The notes: generated from the letters alone by a model not told the origin. Counted from the stretch's first letter, positions 8,509 through 18,549 are shown. The stretch: DNA of 64,000 bases from Nitrospirillum sp034427435 (GCF_034427435.1 NZ_JAXQNP010000001.1:186001-250000), one strand, 5' to 3'. Numbers and translations are program-made.

Positions 8509-10001
8509 TGTCCGATACCCTGACCGTATCCCGCGAGGACGCCGCGGCCGGCACCGTCGAGGGCCCCTCCCTGCTGGACCAGGCCATCGGCGCCACCAAG
8601 CAGACGGAGCCGGCCCGCGTGCAGGAACTGCTCCGCACCCTGACCGAAGAGGCGCTGGGCGGCACCGTCACCTACAGCCGCAACCTGACCCAGACCCTGA
8701 ACGCCGCGGTGAAGGCCATCGACGCCAAGCTGTCCAAGCAGCTGGCGGCCATCATGCACCATCCGGAATTCCTGCGGTTGGAAGGCAGCTGGCGCGGCCT
8801 GCACCACCTGGTCATGAACACCGAGACCAGCGCCAACCTGAAGATCCGCGTGCTGAACGTGCGCAAGCGCGAGCTGATGAAGGATCTGTCTAAGGCGGTG
8901 GAGTTCGACCAGAGCGAGCTGTTCAAGAAGCTTTATGAGAACGAGTTCGGCACGCCGGGCGGTGAGCCCTACGGCATGCTGATCGGTGACTATGAGTTCA
9001 CCAACCACCCCGAAGACGTGCAGATGCTGGCCGGTATCTCCGGCATCGCGGCGGCGGCCTTCGCCCCCTTCGTCTCCGCCGCCAGCCCCAAGCTGTTCGG
9101 CTTCCAGGATTACCAGGAGCTGGCCAAGCCCCGGGATCTGGAGAAGATCTTCGAGACGGCGGAATACGCGCAGTGGCGCAGCTTCCGCGACAGCGAGGAC
9201 AGCCGCTTCACCACCCTGACCCTGCCGCGCGTGCTGGCCCGCCTTCCGTACGGCGCCGGCACGCTCAGCGTTGACGATTTCAATTTCGAGGAGGCGCCGC
9301 TGGACCCCTCGGGCAAGTCGCTGGCGCTGGAGCACAACGAATATTGCTGGATGAACGCGGCCTACGTCCTGGGCTCGCGCGCCACCGAGGCGTTCGCCAA
9401 GTACGGCTGGTGCACGGCCATCCGCGGCGCCGAGGGCGGCGGCAAGGTGGAAACCCTGCCCACCCATGTCTTCGTCAGCGATGACGGCGATCCCGACCAG
9501 AAGTGCCCGACGGAAATCGGCATCACCGACCGCCGCGACGCCGAGCTGGGCAAGCTGGGCTTCCTGCCGCTCTGCCATTACAAGAACACCGACTACGCCG
9601 TGTTCTTCGGTGCCCAGACGGTGCAGAAGCCCAAGAAGTACGATCGCCCGGACGCCACGGCCAACGCCGCCATCTCCGCGCGCCTGCCCTACATGATGGC
9701 CACGTCCCGTTTCGCCCATTACCTGAAGGTGATGGCGCGCGACAAGATCGGCTCCTTCCTGGAGGTCGAGGACTGCGAGGCCTGGCTGAACCGCTGGATC
9801 AACAACTACGTCAACGCCAACGAGGGCGCCGGCCAGGAAATGAAGGCCGCCTATCCCTTGCGCGAGGCCAAGATCACGGTGAAGGAAATCCCGGGCAAGC
9901 CGGGCTCCTATAACGCCATCGCCTGGTTGCGGCCCTGGTTGCAGATGGAGGAGCTGACGACCTCCCTGCGCATGGTGGCACGGATACCGAGCAAACTCTG
10001 A
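8508..10001 (+). CDS. tssC: T6SS sheath large subunit TssC (ImpC/VipB)
   Basis: About 497 residues of the EvpB/VipB family, with the sheath signatures LEGSWRGLHHLV, FKKLYENEFGTPGGEPYG, LIGDYEF and SRFAHYLKVMARDKIGS. The C terminus is the region that forms sheath contacts and is remodelled on contraction. GTG 8505 is a possible start, but ATG 8508 overlaps the tssB stop by one base and is preferred. The stop at 10001 overlaps the next start by one base. It is the more canonical of the two adjacent TssC proteins. Confidence 0.96.
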   Translation: MSDTLTVSREDAAAGTVEGPSLLDQAIGATKQTEPARVQELLRTLTEEALGGTVTYSRNLTQTLNAAVKAIDAKLSKQLAAIMHHPEFLRLEGSWRGLHHLVMNTETSANLKIRVLNVRKRELMKDLSKAVEFDQSELFKKLYENEFGTPGGEPYGMLIGDYEFTNHPEDVQMLAGISGIAAAAFAPFVSAASPKLFGFQDYQELAKPRDLEKIFETAEYAQWRSFRDSEDSRFTTLTLPRVLARLPYGAGTLSVDDFNFEEAPLDPSGKSLALEHNEYCWMNAAYVLGSRATEAFAKYGWCTAIRGAEGGGKVETLPTHVFVSDDGDPDQKCPTEIGITDRRDAELGKLGFLPLCHYKNTDYAVFFGAQTVQKPKKYDRPDATANAAISARLPYMMATSRFAHYLKVMARDKIGSFLEVEDCEAWLNRWINNYVNANEGAGQEMKAAYPLREAKITVKEIPGKPGSYNAIAWLRPWLQMEELTTSLRMVARIPSKL

Positions 10002-11452
10002 TGCAACAGACCCTTGAGGCGGCAGCCCCGGGGGTGGAACGACGCATCGACGCGATGGAAGGCCGGCAACCCCGGCCCGACGCGCCCCCGGCTTGGCGGC
10101 TGGACCTCAGCCGCCATCCGGACAAGCGCCTGGTCATCGACCAGCTGATCGCGGCGATCGACGCTCTGCTCACGGCCCAGGTCAACGCGATCCTGCACAA
10201 TCCGCGCTTCCAGCAACTGGAGGCGTCTTGGCGCGGGCTGCTTCAGCTCGTGGAGGCGTCAGCCTCCACCCGCGCCATCAAGATCCGTGTGCTGGACGTG
10301 TCCTGGCGCGAGCTGTGCCGGGATTTCGAGCGCGCCATCGAGTTCGACCAGAGCCAGTTGTTCACCAAGGTGTACAGCGATGAGTTCGGTACCCCCGGTG
10401 GCGAGCCGTTCGGCCTGCTGATCGGCGACTATGCCGTGCAGCACCAGCGTGACGCCGACCACCCCACCGACGACGTGGGCACGCTGAAGGCCATCGCCGC
10501 CGTGGCGGCCGCGGCCTTCTGCCCCTTCGTCACCAGCTGTTCGCCGGCGCTGTTCGGGCTGGACAGCTTCGGCGACATGGCCAGCGATGTGGACCTCGCC
10601 CGTTCCTTCGAGGGGCATGAGTTCATCCGCTGGCGGGCCCTGCGCGAGGCGGACGACTCCCGCTTCATCGGCATCGCCCTGCCGCGGGTGATGATGCGAC
10701 CGCCCTACCGCCACGATCCCAACCGCATCGACGGCTTCCGCTTCGCGGAACGGACGGGGCGGCCTGGGGCGGGCGATTACCTGTGGGGCAATGCCGCCTT
10801 CGCCTTCGCCACCGTGGTCATGCGCGCCTTCCATCAATATGGCTGGTTCGCCGACATCCGGGGCACGCCGGATGATTTGAACGGCGGCGGCCTGGTGGAC
10901 CAGTTCCCTGGCCACGCCTTCCCGGCACTGGGGGGCGCCACGGCGCCCGCGGCACCCTTGGACGTCTATCTGTCCGACCGGCAGGAAAAGCAGCTCAGCG
11001 ACCTGGGCATCGTGCCCCTGTCGCGGGTCAACTATCTCGACGCCTGCGTCTTCTACAGCTGCCAGTCCCTGCACGCTCCCAAGATCTACGACCGGGCGAC
11101 AGCCACGTCCAACGCCCGGCTGTCGGCCATGCTGCAGTACGTGCTCTGCGCCTCGCGCTTCGCGCACTACATCAAGATGATCGGCCGGGACAAGATCGGC
11201 TCCTTCGCCACCGCGCAGGATTTCGAGGACCATCTGCGTGATTGGCTGCGGGGCTACTGCCTGGCCAATGACGACGCCAGCACCTCCTTCAAGGCCCGCT
11301 ACCCCTTGCGCGAGGCCGAGGTGCAGGTGCGCGACATCGCCGGCCGGCCGGGTGCCTTCGGCTGCGTCATCCACCTGAAACCGCATTTCCAGCTCGACGA
11401 TGTCCAGACCAGCTTTCGGCTGGTCACGGAACTTGTCGGCCCGCAGGCCTGA
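10001..11452 (+). CDS. Second TssC-family sheath protein (ImpD)
   Basis: 483-residue paralogue of the preceding TssC. It keeps the same blocks: LEASWRGLLQLVE, FTKVYSDEFGTPGGEPFG, LIGDYAVQ, SRFAHYIKMIGRDKIGS and the KARYPLREAEV C-terminal block. The N-terminal 50 residues are unlike TssC. Such tandem TssC pairs (ImpC/ImpD; TssC40/TssC41 in Agrobacterium) are typical of imp-type systems and both members may enter the sheath. ATG 10001 uses the last base of the tssC stop. It is followed after 12 bases by tagJ. Whether it is structural or accessory cannot be told from the sequence. Confidence 0.93.
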   Translation: MQQTLEAAAPGVERRIDAMEGRQPRPDAPPAWRLDLSRHPDKRLVIDQLIAAIDALLTAQVNAILHNPRFQQLEASWRGLLQLVEASASTRAIKIRVLDVSWRELCRDFERAIEFDQSQLFTKVYSDEFGTPGGEPFGLLIGDYAVQHQRDADHPTDDVGTLKAIAAVAAAAFCPFVTSCSPALFGLDSFGDMASDVDLARSFEGHEFIRWRALREADDSRFIGIALPRVMMRPPYRHDPNRIDGFRFAERTGRPGAGDYLWGNAAFAFATVVMRAFHQYGWFADIRGTPDDLNGGGLVDQFPGHAFPALGGATAPAAPLDVYLSDRQEKQLSDLGIVPLSRVNYLDACVFYSCQSLHAPKIYDRATATSNARLSAMLQYVLCASRFAHYIKMIGRDKIGSFATAQDFEDHLRDWLRGYCLANDDASTSFKARYPLREAEVQVRDIAGRPGAFGCVIHLKPHFQLDDVQTSFRLVTELVGPQA

Positions 11453-11464
11453 CCGGAGGAACCC

Positions 11465-12289
11465 ATGAGCCAGACCGCGATCAACCACGCCATCGAGGCC
11501 GGCGACCTGTCGGGCGCCGTGTCCGCCGCCACGGCGCACGTGCAGAAGGCCCCCACCGATAGCGGCGCGCGCTATCTGCTGGCGGAGCTGCTGTGCGTCG
11601 CGGGCCAGTTGGAACGGGCTGACACGCAGCTGTCCGTGGTGCTGAACCAGGACCCGGGCAGCATGGTTCCCGTCTCGCTGCTGCGCCAGCTCATCCGGGC
11701 GGAGACGGCCCGCCAGGACTGGCACCGCGACGGCCGCCCGCCGGAATTCCTGACGGAGATTTCCGCCGCCGCTCGCCTGCATCTGGAGGCGGGGGTGAAG
11801 GCCCGCGCGGGCGACGGGCCGGCGGCAGCCGCCACGCTGGCGGAGGCGGAGGCCCTGCGCACTCCTCATGCCGGTCGGCACAAGGGCGCGGCCTTCGATG
11901 ACTTCCGTGATCTGGACGACGCCTGTGGCGGCCTGCTGGAAATGCTGAGCGCCGATGGCACGTATTTCTGGGTTGGACTGGACGATGTGCTTGGCCTGGA
12001 TTTTGCCCCGGCCAAGCGCCTGTCCGACCTGATCTGGCGGCCGGTGCGCCTGACCCTGCGCGACGGCACCGCTGGCAGCCTGTATATGCCCATGATTTAT
12101 GCTGGCACCGGCACCGAGGGCCTGACCGACCAGCACCGCCTGGGCCGCCTGACCGATTGGGTGGAGCGGGACGGCAGCATCCTGGGCCGGGGCCAGCGGT
12201 GCTTCCTGGTGGGGGAGGAGGCCGTGGGCGCTGCCGATCTCAGCAGCCTGCGCTTCGACGAAGCCCAGGCCGGCGTGGAGGCGGCGTAA
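11465..12289 (+). CDS. tagJ: T6SS accessory protein TagJ (ImpE)
   Basis: 274-residue ImpE/SciE-family protein. The N-terminal third is TPR-like (AIEAGDLSGAVSAATAHVQ, then YLLAELLCVAGQLERAD). The C-terminal half carries WVGLDDVLGLDFAPAKRLSDL and WRPVRLTLRDG, the ImpE core. In Pseudomonas, TagJ (HsiE1) binds TssB and contacts ClpV, aiding sheath recycling; here it lies between the second tssC and tssE, as in other imp clusters. GGAGG lies 5 bases before ATG 11465. Confidence 0.92.
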   Translation: MSQTAINHAIEAGDLSGAVSAATAHVQKAPTDSGARYLLAELLCVAGQLERADTQLSVVLNQDPGSMVPVSLLRQLIRAETARQDWHRDGRPPEFLTEISAAARLHLEAGVKARAGDGPAAAATLAEAEALRTPHAGRHKGAAFDDFRDLDDACGGLLEMLSADGTYFWVGLDDVLGLDFAPAKRLSDLIWRPVRLTLRDGTAGSLYMPMIYAGTGTEGLTDQHRLGRLTDWVERDGSILGRGQRCFLVGEEAVGAADLSSLRFDEAQAGVEAA

Positions 12290-12292
12290 GCC

Positions 12293-12784
12293 ATGCCCGC
12301 CCCCCAGCCCGCCACCATCGTCCCCTCCGTCCTTGACCGGCTGATCCAGCCGGTGGAAGGGCCGACGGTGCGCAGTCCCGGCTGGAATGCCGCCCTGTCG
12401 CAACTGAAGAACGCCATCCGCCGGGATCTGGAGGCCATGCTGAATACCCGGCGGCGGCCGGGAAAGCTGGGCCCGGATATCGCCGAGGTGCAGCGCTCCC
12501 CCCTGCAGTACGGCATTCCCGACTTCACGGCCATGAGCATGGCGGCCCCCGAACGCCAGGCCGCGTTCGGCCGCGCGTTGGAGATCGCCATCCGCGAGTT
12601 CGAGCCGCGCCTGTCGGCCGTGGCGGTCACCCTGCTGAACGGCGGCCGCAATCTGGACCGCACCCTGCGTTTCCGGGTGGAGGCGGTCATCCGCCTGGAC
12701 CCGTCGCCCGAGCCCATCGTCTTTGAATCCGTGCTGGACCCCGTCAGCCAGACCTTCCTGATCAAGGGGGACCCCCATGCCTGA
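12293..12784 (+). CDS. tssE: T6SS baseplate protein TssE (gp25-like, ImpF)
   Basis: 163 residues, gpW/gp25 family. RRDLEAMLNTRR (about 43-54), then LQYGIPDFTAMSM and AIREFEPRLSAVAV, make up the typical TssE baseplate wedge core. It is homologous to phage T4 gp25 and forms the wedge with TssF and TssG, encoded next. The stop overlaps the tssF start by 8 bases. The start ATG 12293 lies four bases after the tagJ stop, suggesting coupled translation. Confidence 0.94.
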   Translation: MPAPQPATIVPSVLDRLIQPVEGPTVRSPGWNAALSQLKNAIRRDLEAMLNTRRRPGKLGPDIAEVQRSPLQYGIPDFTAMSMAAPERQAAFGRALEIAIREFEPRLSAVAVTLLNGGRNLDRTLRFRVEAVIRLDPSPEPIVFESVLDPVSQTFLIKGDPHA

Positions 12785-14594
12785 CACCTTCCTGTCCCTT
12801 TACAACCAGGAACTGGCGGCCATCCGGCGGGCGGCGACGCGCTTCGCGGCGGAACACCCCAAGGTGGCGGGCAACCTGCGGATCAGCCCCACCACGGTGG
12901 ATGATCCCCATGTCGGCCGCCTGATCGAATCCTTCGCCTACCTGACCGCCCGCGTGCGGCAGAAGCTGGACGACGATTTTCCCGAGCTGACCGACGCCCT
13001 GCTGGGCGTGCTCTATCCCCATTACGTGACGCCGCTGCCGTCCATGGCCATCGTGCAAATGAAGGCGGCGCCGGAGCTGACGGGCAGCTTCACCGTGCCC
13101 CGGGGCGCCCAGGTGGAGACGGAGGCGGTGCGGGGCGAGCCCTGCCGCTTCCAGACCACCATGCCCGCCGAGATCTGGCCGGTGGAGGTGACGGCGGCCA
13201 GCCTGGCGGCCTTGCCGGCCGCGGCCCCGCTGGTGGCGGCCACCCGCCAGGCGAAGTCGGTGCTGCGCCTGAAGATCAGCTCCACCGCCCAGGGCCTGGG
13301 CCTGACGGATCTGGGGGTGGACCGCCTGCGCCTGTTCCTCTCCGGCCCGCCGGAGGTGGCGTACACCCTGCATGAGCTGTTGCTGAACAACGTCGTCGGC
13401 ATGGCCGTGGTGGAGGATGTCAACGACCCCGCGCCGGTGGAACTGGGCCCCGAGTATCTGACGCCTGTCGGGTTCGAGCCCGAGGACGGCATGGTGCCCT
13501 ATGGTGCCCAGTCCTTCCTGGGTTATCGCCTGCTGAGCGAGCTGTTCGCCTTTCCGGAGAAGTTCCTGTTCGTGGACCTGGCGGGCCTCAGCGCCCGCGC
13601 CCTGCGGGGCGTGGGCCAGCATATGGAGGTCTACCTCTACCTCGACCGGGTGTGGACGGAGGGGGAGCGGCTGGTGCGGCCGCAGGTGTTCGCCCTGGGC
13701 TGCGCGCCGATGGTCAACCTGTTCCGCCAGTCGGCGGAACCCATCATCCTGGGCCATGACGCCACCGAGTATCTGGTGCAACCCGACGCCCGCCGGCCTG
13801 AAGCGCGGGAAATCTATGCCATCGAGCGGGTGCGCGCCTCCTCTCCCCGCGGGGAGAAGGCGGAATTCCTGCCGCTATACGGCAATCATCACGGCACGGA
13901 TCCGGGCCGGCAGCAGCACTTCTGGCATGCCATGCGCCGGCCCCGGGGCGGGCGCGACGCCAGCAGCGAGATGTACCTGTCGCTGGTGGATTTGGGGCTG
14001 AACCCCAACGCCCCGCCCGACTGGACGGTGAGCGTGGAGACGCTGTGCTTCAACCGCGACCTGCCGGCGCAATTGCCGTTCGGCGGGGGCCATCCCCGCC
14101 TGCACCTGACCGAGGGTGGCCCCATCGCCAGCGTCACCTGCCTGACCCCGCCCACGGCGGTGGTGCGGCCGCAAATCGGCAACGGCGCCCGCTGGCGCCT
14201 GATCTCCCACCTCAACCTCAACCATCTGTCGCTGATGGATGGCCAGGGCGGGGCGGCGGCCCTGCGGGAATTGCTGAAGCTGTATGACCTGAAGGACACG
14301 CCGGAAACGCGGGCCATCGTCGAGAGCGTCACCGCCATCAGCTACCGCCGCGCCACGGCGCGGGCACCGCACGCCGATTTCGCGGCCCTGTGCCGGGGTG
14401 TCGACATCGACCTGGTGATGGACCCGGAACGGGCGGGCGCCATGGGCATCTACCTGCCGTCGGCGGTGCTGGAGCGATTTTTCGCCCTGTACACCTCCAT
14501 CAACTCCTTCACCCGCCTGACCGTGCGGGCCAAGGGGCGGAAGGAGGCGCTGGTGCGCTGGGGGGCCCGCATCGGGGCCAAGGTGACGGCATGA
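12777..14594 (+). CDS. tssF: T6SS baseplate protein TssF (ImpG)
   Basis: 605 residues, the expected TssF length. The N terminus FLSLYNQELAAIRRAATRFA, followed by HPKVAGNLR and LIESFAYLTARVRQKLDDDFPELTD, is diagnostic of the family. Part of the baseplate wedge with TssE and TssG. It overlaps tssE by 8 bases, and its TGA overlaps the tssG ATG (ATGA at 14591-14594), so the three wedge proteins are translationally coupled. Confidence 0.96.
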   Translation: MPDTFLSLYNQELAAIRRAATRFAAEHPKVAGNLRISPTTVDDPHVGRLIESFAYLTARVRQKLDDDFPELTDALLGVLYPHYVTPLPSMAIVQMKAAPELTGSFTVPRGAQVETEAVRGEPCRFQTTMPAEIWPVEVTAASLAALPAAAPLVAATRQAKSVLRLKISSTAQGLGLTDLGVDRLRLFLSGPPEVAYTLHELLLNNVVGMAVVEDVNDPAPVELGPEYLTPVGFEPEDGMVPYGAQSFLGYRLLSELFAFPEKFLFVDLAGLSARALRGVGQHMEVYLYLDRVWTEGERLVRPQVFALGCAPMVNLFRQSAEPIILGHDATEYLVQPDARRPEAREIYAIERVRASSPRGEKAEFLPLYGNHHGTDPGRQQHFWHAMRRPRGGRDASSEMYLSLVDLGLNPNAPPDWTVSVETLCFNRDLPAQLPFGGGHPRLHLTEGGPIASVTCLTPPTAVVRPQIGNGARWRLISHLNLNHLSLMDGQGGAAALRELLKLYDLKDTPETRAIVESVTAISYRRATARAPHADFAALCRGVDIDLVMDPERAGAMGIYLPSAVLERFFALYTSINSFTRLTVRAKGRKEALVRWGARIGAKVTA

Positions 14595-15661
14595 ACGCCA
14601 TGGCGCCTGTGCCCCCCCTGTCAGGATCGCCCGCCCTGCTGGACATGCTGAGGTATGAGCCGTTCCGGTTCGACCTGTTCCGCGCCATCCAGCTCCTGGA
14701 ACGGCAGTTTGGCGCGTCGGCGGAGGAGGATGAGCTGCCCATCCGCTTCGCCGCCCATCAGTCGCTGTGCTTCCCGGCACATGAGATCCAGCGACTGCAC
14801 CTGCCGGCGCCGGCCGAGGGCGGGGAAGAAGGGGAAGCGGCGGAGCCCGCCCGGCTGGACCTGAACGTCATGACCCTGACGGGGCCGGTTTCCGCGTTGC
14901 CCCAGGCCTATACCGAGACGGCCATCCGCAGCCTGCGCGACCGCACGCCCGGCTTCGCCGCCTTCCTCGACCTGTTCAACGACCGCATCGCCACGCTGCT
15001 GTTCCGTGCCTGGCGCCGCTACCGCCTCCCCGCCCTGTTCGAGCATCGCGGGCTGGAGGGCGGGGATGCCGCCACGGCTGCCCTGTTCAGCGTCGCCGGC
15101 TTTGGCACCGCCCAGTTGCGCGGCCGCCTGTCCGTGCCGGACGGGGTTCCGGTCTATTACGCCGGCCTGTTCAGCCAGCAGCCGCGCGCCGCCATTTCGC
15201 TGGAGCGCATGCTGGCCGACGCCTGCGGCCTGCCGGTGAAGGTGCGGCAGTTCGCCGGCCGCTGGATCGCCATCCCGGCGGAGGAGCAGACCTGCCTGAG
15301 GCTGGGTGGCAAGGCCCCGGCCTACAACCGCCTGGGCGTGGATGCCGTGGCGGGATCCCGCATGTGGGACGTGCAGGGGCAATTCCGTATCGTCCTGGGC
15401 CCCCTGACGCGGCGCCAGTTCATGGATCATCTGCCGGGTCGCCCCGGCCTGACCCGCCTGGTGGAACTGGCGCGGCTCTATGCCGGGCCGGAACTGAGTT
15501 TCGACGTGCAGTTGGTCCTGCATCGCGAAGAGGTGCCGCCCTGCCAGTTGGATGGCCGGAATGGGGAAGGGCCGCGCCTGGGCTACGACAGTTGGCTGGC
15601 CTCCTTGCCTATGCTGGAAGATCCGGACGATGCAATCATAAGCATAGATGATATAGACTAA
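14591..15661 (+). CDS. tssG: T6SS baseplate protein TssG (ImpH)
   Basis: 356 residues, ImpH/TssG family: YEPFRFDLFRAIQLLERQFG near the N terminus, then IRFAAHQSLCFPAHEI, LTGPVSALPQAYTE, and the conserved SQQPRAAISLERMLADACGLP. The frame is open upstream to 14390, but ATG 14591 overlapping the tssF stop is the clear start. The last gene of the structural operon. Its last 15 codons become AT-rich, leading into an AT-rich gap of about 200 bases before clpV. Confidence 0.94.
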   Translation: MNAMAPVPPLSGSPALLDMLRYEPFRFDLFRAIQLLERQFGASAEEDELPIRFAAHQSLCFPAHEIQRLHLPAPAEGGEEGEAAEPARLDLNVMTLTGPVSALPQAYTETAIRSLRDRTPGFAAFLDLFNDRIATLLFRAWRRYRLPALFEHRGLEGGDAATAALFSVAGFGTAQLRGRLSVPDGVPVYYAGLFSQQPRAAISLERMLADACGLPVKVRQFAGRWIAIPAEEQTCLRLGGKAPAYNRLGVDAVAGSRMWDVQGQFRIVLGPLTRRQFMDHLPGRPGLTRLVELARLYAGPELSFDVQLVLHREEVPPCQLDGRNGEGPRLGYDSWLASLPMLEDPDDAIISIDDID

Positions 15662-15867
15662 TTTTACTTTAAGTATATGCCGCAAGTAAGGCGACTATAT
15701 TAATGTAATGTTACGTAAACGGCAGGCTAACGGCCAAAAAAATAGACTCTATAACTATTGGATAAGTTCCAAACTTCTTCCGAGTTTTATTTTGCACTGT
15801 GCTGTCGGCTGGCCTGGGTCGGACGATGGGGTAGGGGAATACGTCAACAAAAAGCGCGGGTCTTGAC
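15662..15867. promoter_or_regulatory. AT-rich gap, likely clpV promoter region
   Basis: A 206-base non-coding stretch between tssG and clpV, clearly AT-richer than the flanking genes, especially at 15660-15800 with runs such as seven A and GTTTTATTTTG. It is the largest gap in the T6SS gene set and probably holds a promoter for clpV, or for clpV and hcp. I could not fix a convincing -35/-10 pair or a sigma-54 GG/GC element, and no rho-independent terminator for tssG is obvious. Confidence 0.4.
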
Positions 15868-18549
15868 ATGGATTCGATGGATCTAAGGACACTGGTCGAT
15901 GGGCTGGACCCCACGGCCCGCCGGGCGCTTGAAGCCGCCGCCGGCGGCGCCATGGCCAAGACCCACTATGAAATCGAGATCGAGCACTGGCTGCATGCCC
16001 TGCTCGACCGGCCGGACACGGGCCTGCGCGGGGCGCTGCCCAAGATCGGGCTGTCGCCGGAGGCGCTGGAACGGGCGCTGGATCGGGGCTTGGCCCGTTG
16101 CCGCACCGGCAGCAGCCGCGCCCCGGCCTTTTCGCCGCGCGTCGTGTCGCTGATGCGGGAGGCGTGGTTCTTGGCCACCCTGCGCTTCAAGGCGGGTGCC
16201 GTGTCGCCTCTGCACCTGCTGGCGGCTCTGGTCGCCGACGACAAGGGCGCCTTGGCTTTTGGTGACTTGGCGGCGGCCTTGGAGGCCATCGACCCGCCGG
16301 CGCTGGACGCCCTGATCGAGGCGGAGACGCCGGCGGCCGGTGCTCCTGGCGCCGCCCCGGCCGCGTCCGCCAAGCCCGGCGGACGCAGCCCCAACCTGGA
16401 CGCCTACACCATCGACCTGACGGCGGAGGCGACCCAGGGCCGCATCGACCCCATCACCGGCCGTGACGCCGAGGTGCGGCAGGTCATCGACATCCTGACC
16501 CGCCGCCGGCAGAACAACCCCATCCTGGTGGGCGAGGCCGGCGTGGGCAAGACCGCCGTGGTGGAAAGCCTGGCCCTGCGCATCGCCGCGGGCGAGGTGC
16601 CGGCGGCCCTGCGCGAGGTCAGCATCCGCACGCTGGATCTGGGCCTGTTGCAGGCCGGTGCCGGCGTGAAAGGCGAGTTCGAGAACCGCCTGAAAGGCGT
16701 GATCGACGAGGTCAAGGGCTCGATCAAGCCCATCATCCTGTTCGTGGACGAGGCGCACACCCTGATCGGTGCCGGTGGCCAGGCGGGGCAAGGCGACGCC
16801 GCCAACCTGCTGAAGCCGGATCTGGCCCGTGGCGCCCTGCGCATGGTGGCCGCCACCACCTGGGCGGAATACAAGCGCTATATCGAGCGCGACGCTGCCC
16901 TGGTGCGCCGCTTCCAGCCGGTCAAGGTCGATGAGCCGGACGAGGACACCGCCATCGCCATGATGCGCGGCCTGGTGCCCACGCTGGAGAAGCACCACGG
17001 CGTGCGCATCCTGGACGCGGCGGTGCGGGCGGCGGTGCACCTGTCGCATCGCTACATCACCGGGCGCCAGCTTCCCGACAAGTGCGTCAGCGTCCTGGAC
17101 ACGGCGGCGGCCATGGTGGCCATGAGCCAGGCCGGCCGGCCCGAGGCCCTGGACGCCGTGGCGCGCGAGACCGAGGGGCTGGAGGCGGAAAAGGTTTCCC
17201 TGCTGCGGGAGATGGCGCTGGGCGCCGATCATGGGGAGGCCGTCGCGGCCCTGGATGAGCGGCTGGCCGATGCCCAGCGGCGCCAGGCCGCCCTGCACCA
17301 GCGCTGGACGGAGGAGCGCCGTCTGGTCGATGAGATCATCGGCGTGCGCGGCGCCCTGGAAACCAAGATCGCCCAGTCCGCGCAGGACGCCCCCGCCGGT
17401 GACACCGATGTGGCGGCCCTGCGCGGCCGCCATGCCCGCCTGCACCAGGACTTGACGGATTACCAGGGCGAGCAGCCGCTGATGCACCACGACGTCACGG
17501 CCCAGGCCGTGGCCGAGGTGGTGGCGCGGTGGACCGGCATTCCCGTCGGCCGCATGCTGTCCAGCGAGATCGAGACGGTGCTGGGCCTGGAGGGGCGCCT
17601 GGGCCAGCGGGTGGTGGGCCAGGACGACGCCCTGCACCTGATCGCCGACGTGCTGCACACCGCCCGCGCCGGCATCGCCGACCCGCGCAAACCGCCGGCC
17701 ATCTTCCTGCTGGCCGGTCCCAGCGGCGTGGGCAAGACGGAAACGGCCCTGGCGCTCGCCGACATGATGTATGGCGGGGAACAGAGCCTGACCGTCATCA
17801 ACATGTCGGAGTTCAAGGAGGAGCATAAGGTGTCCCTCCTCATGGGATCCCCGCCCGGCTATGTCGGCTATGGCGAGGGCGGCATCCTGACGGAGGCGGT
17901 GCGCCGCCGGCCCTACGGCGTGCTGCTGCTGGATGAGATGGAAAAGGCGCACCCCGGGGTCCAGGACATCTTCTACCAGGTGTTCGACAAGGGCGTGCTG
18001 CGGGATGGCGAAGGCCGCGACATCGACTTCCGCAACACCACCATCCTGATGGCGTCCAACGCCGGCTCGGATCTGCTGACCGCCCTGGCGGCGGACCGCG
18101 AGACGCTGCCCGACCTGGCGGGCCTGTCGGCGGCGCTGCACCCGGAACTGCTGAAGCACTACAAGGCCGCCTTCCTGGGCCGCGTCACGGTGGTGCCCTA
18201 CCTGCCGCTGACGGCGGAGCGCCTGCGCGACATCGTCGGCCTGCAACTGGGCCGTCTGCGCCAGCGGGTGGAGCAGACCTACGGCGCCACCCTGACGGTG
18301 TCGCCCGCGGTGGTGGAGCGGCTGGTGGCGCGCTGCGGCGAAAGCGACGTCGGCGCCCGGGCCATCGACCACGTGCTGTCACGCAGCCTGATGCCGGCGC
18401 TGTCCAAGCGCCTTCTGGAAACCCTGGCCGCCCGGCGCACCGTCGCCGCCGCGACCGTGGATTGGGATGACGAGGCCGGGGATTTCCGGATCGACATCCA
18501 GACGGTGCCACTGGCCGAAAGGCCGATGGTGGAGTCCGCGGCGGAATAA
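15868..18549 (+). CDS. clpV: T6SS sheath-recycling ATPase ClpV (TssH)
   Basis: 893-residue Clp/Hsp100 ATPase. The N-terminal domain (about 1-160) binds the TssC N-terminal helix in the family. The first AAA+ domain has Walker A GEAGVGKT (about 222-229) and Walker B ILFVDEAHT. The coiled middle domain is at about 400-530. The second AAA+ domain has Walker A GPSGVGKT (about 617-624) and VLLLDEMEK. The C terminus has the R-x-I-D-H sensor-2 region. It disassembles contracted sheaths. ATG 15868 and 15877 are both possible; no strong ribosome site is visible before either. Confidence 0.96.
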   Translation: MDSMDLRTLVDGLDPTARRALEAAAGGAMAKTHYEIEIEHWLHALLDRPDTGLRGALPKIGLSPEALERALDRGLARCRTGSSRAPAFSPRVVSLMREAWFLATLRFKAGAVSPLHLLAALVADDKGALAFGDLAAALEAIDPPALDALIEAETPAAGAPGAAPAASAKPGGRSPNLDAYTIDLTAEATQGRIDPITGRDAEVRQVIDILTRRRQNNPILVGEAGVGKTAVVESLALRIAAGEVPAALREVSIRTLDLGLLQAGAGVKGEFENRLKGVIDEVKGSIKPIILFVDEAHTLIGAGGQAGQGDAANLLKPDLARGALRMVAATTWAEYKRYIERDAALVRRFQPVKVDEPDEDTAIAMMRGLVPTLEKHHGVRILDAAVRAAVHLSHRYITGRQLPDKCVSVLDTAAAMVAMSQAGRPEALDAVARETEGLEAEKVSLLREMALGADHGEAVAALDERLADAQRRQAALHQRWTEERRLVDEIIGVRGALETKIAQSAQDAPAGDTDVAALRGRHARLHQDLTDYQGEQPLMHHDVTAQAVAEVVARWTGIPVGRMLSSEIETVLGLEGRLGQRVVGQDDALHLIADVLHTARAGIADPRKPPAIFLLAGPSGVGKTETALALADMMYGGEQSLTVINMSEFKEEHKVSLLMGSPPGYVGYGEGGILTEAVRRRPYGVLLLDEMEKAHPGVQDIFYQVFDKGVLRDGEGRDIDFRNTTILMASNAGSDLLTALAADRETLPDLAGLSAALHPELLKHYKAAFLGRVTVVPYLPLTAERLRDIVGLQLGRLRQRVEQTYGATLTVSPAVVERLVARCGESDVGARAIDHVLSRSLMPALSKRLLETLAARRTVAAATVDWDDEAGDFRIDIQTVPLAERPMVESAAE

